Shown here piece by piece: positions 38,966 to 39,608 of a stretch of 39,608 nucleotides of DNA; positions within the stretch are counted from its first letter, which is position 1; each line of letters opens with the position of its first letter. The stretch comes from Alicycliphilus sp. (lineage in GTDB: Bacteria; Pseudomonadota; Gammaproteobacteria; Burkholderiales; Burkholderiaceae_C). The stretch spans positions 1 to 39,608 of the forward strand of contig JAGPIX010000007.1 of assembly GCA_018054745.1 (NCBI GenBank). Direction: 5' to 3'. A program made the position numbers and the translations under genes. The notes below the pieces were generated by a model. The model was not told the DNA's origin and did not search any database. It saw nothing but the letters and a program-made list of their open reading frames with translations.

Positions 38966-39014
38966 TAGCGCCCTAGCGCATATGCAACAAGCGCCAATAG
39001 CTATTAAAACAAAA
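38966..39014 (-). repeat. Interspersed AT-rich repeat, copy 7
   Basis: On the minus strand it reads TTGTTTTAATAGC, TATTGGCGCTTGTTGCATAT, GCGCTAGGGCGC. It lies between the second livF and the DUF486 gene. Confidence 0.7.
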
Positions 39015-39054
39015 GCACCACCAGGGCGGTGCCTTGGACTTCGCGCGGCTTGCC

Positions 39055-39608
39055 TCACTCGCCCAGATAAGCCGCGCGCACACGCGGATCCGACAGCAGA
39101 TCCTGCCCCGCGCCGGTCATGGTGATCAGGCCGGACTCCATCACGTAGCCGCGATCGGCAATGGCCAGCGCCCGGCTGGCGTTCTGCTCGACCAGCACGA
39201 TGGTCACGCCCAGGGCGTACACGTCGCGCACCACCTCGAAGATCTTGTCCACCATGATGGGTGACAGCCCCATGGAGGGCTCGTCCAGCAGCAGCACCTT
39301 GGGCTGGCTCATCAGCGCGCGGCCCATGGCCAGCATCTGCTGCTCGCCACCGCTCATGGTGCCGGCCAGCTGGTCCTTGCGTTCGCGCAGGCGCGGGAAG
39401 ATGTTGAACATCTTCTCCACATCGGCGTCGATGCCGGCCTTGTCATTGCGTGTATAGGCGCCCATGAGCAGGTTTTCGGTGATGGTCATGCGCGCGAACA
39501 CGCCGCGGCCCTCGGGCACCATCACCAGGCCATCACGCACCAGATCCCAGGCGCCACGGCCCTTGATGCTTCGGCCCAGGTATTCGATGTCGCCATCGTT
39601 CATGCCCA
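39055..39608 (-). CDS. livF: Branched-chain amino acid ABC transporter ATP-binding protein LivF (3' part)
   Basis: This is the C-terminal ~184 residues of a second LivF; the 5' part with Walker A lies beyond the window end. The signature SGGEQQMLAMGRAL, Walker B VLLLDEPSMGL and the switch region LVEQNASRALAIADR are intact. The stretch DIEYLGRSIKGRGAWDLVRD before the VPEGRGVF motif is longer than in the first LivF, so the two are not recent duplicates. It belongs to another Liv importer transcribed leftward, whose other genes lie to the right. Confidence 0.93.
   Translation of the reverse strand, partial: GMNDGDIEYLGRSIKGRGAWDLVRDGLVMVPEGRGVFARMTITENLLMGAYTRNDKAGIDADVEKMFNIFPRLRERKDQLAGTMSGGEQQMLAMGRALMSQPKVLLLDEPSMGLSPIMVDKIFEVVRDVYALGVTIVLVEQNASRALAIADRGYVMESGLITMTGAGQDLLSDPRVRAAYLGE

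Overview
This 39.6 kb high-GC window looks like chromosomal DNA of a betaproteobacterium of the family Comamonadaceae (Acidovorax, Alicycliphilus or Comamonas type). The signs are the protein families, several branched-chain amino acid ABC systems, the rpsP-rimM-trmD-rplS order, and a short AT-rich interspersed repeat of a type I associate with this family. Species assignment is inference. There are no RNA genes, CRISPR arrays, insertion sequences or prophage genes that I can support.

Layout. 1-4560: a Liv-type ABC importer, with a partial binding protein followed by livHMGF. 4739-11829 (minus): a four-gene operon running TonB-dependent receptor, secreted CobN-like chelatase subunit with a C-terminal membrane anchor, ExbB-like channel protein, and DUF2149 protein. 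The DUF2149 protein has an ExbD-like transmembrane aspartate. 12155-13133: a small DUF2946-like protein and a PCu(A)C copper chaperone. 13297-14529: a Bcr/CflA efflux pump. 14537-15994 (minus): a PAS-PAS-GGDEF protein. 16115-17998 (minus): a DEAD-box RNA helicase with an RGG tail, divergent from a MocR-type PLP regulator (18311-19819).

19773-25951 (minus): an operon haoA-haoB-ccmF-ccmI. It encodes an octahaem hydroxylamine oxidoreductase that keeps the sequence context of the P460 cross-linking tyrosine, its partner HaoB, and two cytochrome c haem-ligation proteins. 26310-27443 (minus): an orphan branched-chain amino acid binding protein. 27567-30785: oligoribonuclease (minus), then an overlapping + strand set of M48 peptidase, pterin dehydratase and RsgA. 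30853-34890 (minus): a CobD/CbiB-like protein, a Nudix hydrolase, and rplS, trmD, rimM, rpsP. 35014-36004: an acetyltransferase and a TM2 protein. 36060-37743 (minus): pit phosphate transporter and its DUF47 partner. The right end holds an outer-membrane barrel protein, a DUF486 protein and the 3' part of a second livF.

Two regions stand out. The receptor/CobN-like/ExbB-like/DUF2149 operon reads as an envelope machine in which a proton-driven motor replaces the AAA+ ATPase of classical cobaltochelatase. It resembles the Bacteroidota haem-acquisition Hmu systems, lacks a visible cobalamin riboswitch and has a possible Fur site. The hao operon places a nitrifier-type HAO next to what could be its own haem lyase in a presumed heterotroph. 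Seven copies of one interspersed repeat, all in the same orientation, run through the window. One appears to supply a Shine-Dalgarno sequence and one encodes most of a transmembrane helix.
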